NCBI GenBank assembly: GCA_022828595.1 | Contig: JAKGHH010000002.1 | Location: 110,992,855-111,056,854, forward strand | Direction: 5' to 3' | Origin: Nelumbo lutea | Lineage: Eukaryota > Streptophyta > Magnoliopsida > Proteales > Nelumbonaceae | DNA: 64,000 bases | Shown: in pieces, positions 60,901-64,000 of the stretch | Layout: each line of letters starts with the position of its first letter | Numbering within the stretch: the first letter of the stretch is position 1 | Notes under the pieces: model-generated | What the model was told of the DNA's origin: nothing | The model's database searches: none | The model's input: the letters and a program-made list of their open reading frames with translations, nothing else | Program-made: the position numbers and the translations under genes

Positions 60901-63401
60901 ACAGCCCAGGTTGAGGAGAATGCATGTCTTCATCTTCCTTTTATGTTTCTTTGCCTTCATCCTTGGATTCCTAAAATCCTTGCACAATCACAGTGCGTCT
61001 TTAAGTCTTTGTAGAGTATTCAAAGTTTTAGGTTGAGTGTTTGAATGACCAATGAACCCTTAAGCCAAAATGTTTTAGTTTATGTTATAAAAGACATGCT
61101 ACAGTATATGATGGTCTATCTAAGTCTATAGACCACCACAAAAGCAAGCCTTTAGATGGAACCTTTGAAACATAACTACAAGGATGTTACAATGCAATGG
61201 GGTCTATTGTAATACCATGGACCTCCTAATAGAAAACTTGTAAAAAGAATCTTTAGTATATTCTTATAGTCTTATATTACAAGTATATGAAGGTCTATAG
61301 TAATATTGTAGACCCTCGTTATAAAAGCCAACAAAAATGAATAAGTAATAAGAAGATTAGTTTTTAAGATAAAATATAAAACATTCATAAAAAACAAATG
61401 ATTAAACTATCAAATTATTAAAATAAAATAAACTGCATGAATAAAATTATTTTATAATAATAAAATATTAAATGGTTTATCTAGTTTATATGATTTAATA
61501 AATAGTTTATATGGTGATAGTTTAGACCCTTGTTATAAAAGTAATAAAACTGAAATAATAATAAGAAAGTTAATATTTGAGATAAAATATTCATAAAAAC
61601 CAAAAAACAATGAGATGTTTTATATAATAATAAAAATATTACTTAAACTAATTACTTATTAGAATGAAATAAAATAGTTTTTTTAATAATAAAAATATTA
61701 AATTGTTTATATTGTTTACATGATTTGATTCTAATTATTTATTAGAACAAAAACAAATGCATCATGGAAGATAATTTAAACTGGGATTTCGGATTTCGTA
61801 GAGGGTTAAGGGATGGTGAGTCAATTTGTGTCACTGAGCTACTTCATTTACTAGAGTCTGTTTGTTTGGACCCCACATCTTCTGATCAAAGAGTTTGGAC
61901 TCTTCCAAAAGGTACATTCACTTGTTTCTTTGTTTCGTCAAGTATGGTGTGTGCTCTCGGGCTTCTATTAAATTTTGGGATGATACTTTGGGTTGGGTCT
62001 TGTTTGTTAAAGGAGCTCTTCCCCTCCTTATATTGGGTTTCTTTGTACAACAATGAGTGTTTGTCAAGATTCGTTGTTCCTCCAATACATTCAGTGGGCC
62101 TTAGGTGGGACTTTGGTTTCTGTAGAGGTCTTAGGGATAATGAACTTTTGGCTTGTGCTAACTCCCTCAGGAGTTTTTCTTGGACCCCGGTAAACCTGAT
62201 AAGCATATTTGGGCCCCCAACCCCAAGGGTTTGTTTTCTTATGCTTCTTTTTTCAAGACCTTTCGTGATTCCTTAGCTTCTTCCTTTCCCTTTAAAGAGT
62301 TTTGGTGTAGACCCATTCCACAGTAAGAGCTTTTTGCTGGGAAGTAATTCACAGGAAGATAAATACTATGGACTTTCTACAAAAGAGAAGACCTAATTCC
62401 TGTCTCTTCCCTATGTGTCTTATGCGGGTGGACTTTACCAATAGAGGTTAATATGTTATTTGATCCCTCCATATTTACTTGGCCAAAGAAAATAGGGAGG
62501 ATAATGTGGAGATGTGTCAGTGCAGCCTTGATTTGGACCATCTGGGAAGAGAGGAATGCAAGAATATTCTTAGAAAAGGAGAGAAGGAAGAAATCAGGAT
62601 TTATGTGATGGTTAGAGCCATTGGATCAAAACTTTGGAGTTGTTTTTCAAGTTTTCTTTTGATGATATTTGGAGGAATTGGGAAGCAGTTGCTAAAATCT
62701 CTAAGAGAAAGGACAGAATGGAGGTCGTTTGGGCTCCACCAATTTAAGGTTTTGTTAAACTGAACTTTGATGGGAGCAACTAAGGTAATCCTTGCCCTTC
62801 TGGAATAGGAGGGGTTTTGAGAGATGGAGAAGGTAAATTTATAGCACTTTTTGCTGGCCCTGCGGGTATGGGTGACTCAAAGCAGAAGTGCCAGCTGCAA
62901 TCCAAGGGGTGTAGATAGCTAGTGAGCTAAACTTGACAAATGTGGTGATTGAAGGGGACTCAGAAGTGGTGATAGAATGGCTAAAAAAATCTAGAGTCTA
63001 TAATTTGGTGCTAAAAGACTAAAATGAAAAAATTTACATGGTTAACCAGGAATATGAATTTGAAGATATAATGGGTGAGGAGATCAGCAAATGGGATGGC
63101 GGATGCTTTGGCTATGCAAGGGGTGGAGAGGTCTATTTTGTTCAGGCACACTTGTAATGCGATTTCTTTTTATGCATGAGAGGTGGCAGCTTGTGCCTCT
63201 CTAAGGGATGGTCTTAAAGATATTATATAAAGTTTTTTAATAAAATTCACTTATTTATCAAAAAAATTAAAATATGTGTTTACTTGTATTCTGCATTTTC
63301 TACAGATGGAAACGGCTAGTGCAAGTAACGCAACCAGATATTATGTGATGGCTGTTACTCCAACACGGCTCTATTCCTTTACAGGCATTGGATCACTGGA
63401 T
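54972..63401 (+). CDS. VPS18: VPS18 (vacuolar protein sorting 18), 5' part; continues past the window
   Basis: VPS18 is a core subunit of the HOPS and CORVET tethering complexes acting in vesicle fusion at the vacuole and late endosome. Coding exons seen are 54972-55134, 58044-58256, 58389-58528 and 63306-63401, all with GT-AG borders and compatible phases (204 residues). The sequence reads VFSVDLLERYATKGRG, ITCMAAGNDVILLGTSKGWV, DIDLSAGKGGEQPVHIVFVD, THAKWSKPRILNKLKGLVVK, AVAWNRQQITEASTREVIIG, TDNGQLYEIAVDEKDKKEKY, and YYVMAVTPTRLYSFTGIGSL. This is the N-terminal beta-propeller of the Pep3/Vps18 family. I chose ATG 54972 because the family begins M(D)...VFSVDLLE. A strong acceptor ending at 54948 implies a 5'UTR intron. 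The remaining three quarters (alpha-solenoid, RING) lie beyond 64000. Introns 1 (2.9 kb) and 3 (4.8 kb) are filled with LINE debris. Confidence 0.93.
55236..56260. other. VPS18 intron 1 sequence, no further feature
   Basis: Intronic DNA, AT-rich from 55850 to 56250. A fragment at about 55430-55700 has an A-rich, LINE-antisense look but no readable domain. Confidence 0.4.
56270..56790 (+). mobile_element. LINE 3' end in VPS18 intron 1
   Basis: The plus-strand frame reads FVWTAALDKCLTKDRLLRRG then FFCPFCNEAPESSSHIFIHC then FPSAILWARWKERNSRVF, the zinc-binding tail of LINE ORF2 (C..C, H, C intact). The frame stays open to 56701. It ends in a short A run (56783-56790). There is no RNase H, so it is a different LINE clade from the one at 47348. 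Same strand as the host gene. Confidence 0.82.
57100..57660 (+). mobile_element. Possible diverged LINE fragment in VPS18 intron 1
   Basis: The only recognisable signal is CTWKERNRRFLEH-like coding sequence at about 57340-57380, corresponding to the WKERN motif of LINE ORF2, followed by 3'UTR-like T-rich sequence ending near AAAATGAAAAAAAG at 57647. Boundaries are guesses. Confidence 0.4.
58650..58997 (+). mobile_element. Probable LINE 3'UTR remnant in VPS18 intron 3
   Basis: A G/T-rich stretch ending with GTTTCATTAATAAATTTTCT then TCTTTATTTATCTTCAAAAAAA, the usual terminal arrangement of the local LINEs (compare 63240-63266). No coding domain remains. Confidence 0.45.
58998..60229. other. 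VPS18 intron 3, no gene seen
   Basis: AT-rich intronic DNA with a T run near 59080-59093 and another near 59858-59872. No motif recognised. Confidence 0.5.
60230..60913 (+). pseudogene. Probable LINE ORF1 fragment in VPS18 intron 3
   Basis: A plus-strand frame open from about 60411 for 167 codons, with a further open stretch before it (HSVALKLSGVKPDEIPRRVE, VVIEGYSYPMWLV). Composition and position 5' of the ORF2 piece at 61758 fit the poorly conserved ORF1 of plant L1-type elements, but no zinc knuckle is visible and I cannot prove it. It is not in the VPS18 protein. Confidence 0.4.
60914..61757. other. VPS18 intron 3 with a short repeated AT tract
   Basis: Near 61460-61740 a phrase around TAATAAAAATATTA(A)A and GTTTATAT(G/T)GTTTA is present in several diverged copies. 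The word GGTCTATAGT/GGTCTATCTA recurs near 61100-61300. No gene. Confidence 0.5.
61758..63266 (+). mobile_element. LINE ORF2 3' part in VPS18 intron 3
   Basis: Plus-strand LINE. Frames give WDFGFRRGLRDGESICVTEL and SDQRVWTLPKGTF (end of reverse transcriptase), a second WDFGFCRGLRDNELL about 330 bases later (internal duplication), AFCWEVIHRKINTMDFLQKR, RIMWRCVSAALIWTIWEERN, then RNase H (VKLNFDGSN, GIGGVLRDGEGKFIALFAG, NVVIEGDSEVVIEWL). It ends TTATTTATCAAAAAAA near 63266. It is the same subfamily as the split LINE at 47348-53896 and supplies the uninterrupted sequence at the copia target. Many stops and frameshifts. It ends about 40 bases before VPS18 exon 4. Confidence 0.85.
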
Positions 63402-63756
63402 GTAAGTAATTGATAAAAAAATAATTGGATGTAAGTATAAATTAGCATTACGTCTGTATGTAGACAGCTTCACTTGATTATGGATTTAGGTTATGTAGAT
63501 TGACAAATGAATATGATACTGGATCTATATGGGAAATGATTTCAATAACTTTTGTGTAGTGTACCCTTTATAAAATTCTTTCTCTAATTAAAAAAGCTGT
63601 TTGAAAGCTGCTGACTCTTATTTTATGGTTGTCCATTTTTCATGGCAACCAAATTACCTTGTTAACTAGTTTGTTTCTCTGTAAAAATCTTATTCCTAAT
63701 AAGAAGTTAGGCATACAGTTCTGGATAATTGCTTACAATTGGCTTGTCATCTAGTT

Positions 63757-63900
63757 CTTAATGTCTTTTTTTTTTGATAAATGAATACTTTATTAATATC
63801 AAAAGGTTCAAAAATTACAAGTGACCCTAGGAGAGACACATGATGCGAACTCTCCTTATAACATAATTAAAACATTTCAGATTACTGATGTTAAAGATTA
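63757..63900 (-). mobile_element. LINE 3' end, minus strand, in VPS18 intron 4
   Basis: A T run at about 63762-63774 followed by GATAAATGAATACTTTATTA is the reverse complement of the local LINE termini (ATTTATCAAAAA). Sequence then resembles the LINE 3'UTR (AGAGACACATGATGCGAAC). No domain is readable. Confidence 0.55.
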
Positions 63901-63921
63901 CAACTAAGTCCGGTAGCTAAG

Positions 63922-63996
63922 ATGGTAATTCTGTCACAACCTTCCTTTGCGTTTACATCAGGTAATGGTAATTCTGTCACAACCTTCCTTTGTGTT
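63922..63996. repeat. 43-bp tandem duplication at the window edge
   Basis: ATGGTAATTCTGTCACAACC then TTCCTTTG begins at 63922 and again at 63965. The copies differ at one base (GCGTTT to GTGTTT). It may continue beyond the window. Confidence 0.8.
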
Positions 63997-64000
63997 TTTT

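Noticed and set aside
60411..60914. An additional coding exon of VPS18 or a nested host gene
   Set aside because: VPS18 exons 3 and 4 join in phase without it, and its surroundings are LINE debris, so a LINE ORF1 remnant is the better reading.

Overview
The window is nuclear DNA of a flowering plant, probably a woody dicot-like lineage; the species cannot be named from sequence alone. The signs are GT-AG introns, AT-rich intergenic DNA, Ty3/gypsy, Ty1/copia and L1-type elements with plant hallmarks, many short inverted-repeat transposons, and host genes of plant families (CCoAOMT-like methyltransferases, VPS18). There are no bacterial operons, CRISPR arrays or rRNA genes, and I recognised no tRNA gene.

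Three host genes look intact. Two CCoAOMT-like O-methyltransferase genes lie in tandem on the minus strand (8500-10044 and 21056-23110). Both have five exons of exactly 288, 132, 145, 86 and 54 coding bases (3' to 5' order), giving 234 residues each. A third, wrecked exon-2 relic lies between them at 11380-11530. The 5' part of a VPS18 gene (vacuolar HOPS/CORVET subunit) runs on the plus strand from 54972 to past the right edge, with introns swollen by LINE debris.

Layout. 1-2.8 kb: decayed Ty3/gypsy (Tat-type) debris broken by a dispersed repeat. 3.7-8.2 kb: LINE ends, hAT-like MITEs and a Harbinger-like element carrying a lectin-receptor-kinase fragment. 8.5-23.1 kb: the methyltransferase cluster, separated by about 11 kb of tandem and AT-rich repeats. 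23-30.6 kb: sparse intergenic DNA with MITEs. 30.65-39.74 kb: a 3.1-kb block duplicated with a 6-kb offset. The first copy contains a complete Pack-MULE (perfect 9-bp target duplication) that captured a MAP70 gene fragment. 40.4-42.3 kb: an 18-bp minisatellite and a 70-bp satellite. 43.4-46.5 kb: receptor-kinase and HIPP (heavy-metal-binding) gene fragments and a GC-rich, 5'UTR-like island bounded by MULE-like termini. 47.2-54.1 kb: apparent triple nesting, a foldback element split by a 5'-truncated LINE that is itself split by a defective Ty1/copia element. 54.3-64 kb: VPS18 with intronic LINEs.

The window's main story is gene-fragment capture and nested insertion. At least three different gene families (MAP70, LecRK, HIPP) appear as short broken pieces inside or beside transposon termini. 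Several insertions can be proved internally from target-site duplications or from empty paralogous sites in the same window. I found no convincing new enzymatic or defence system.
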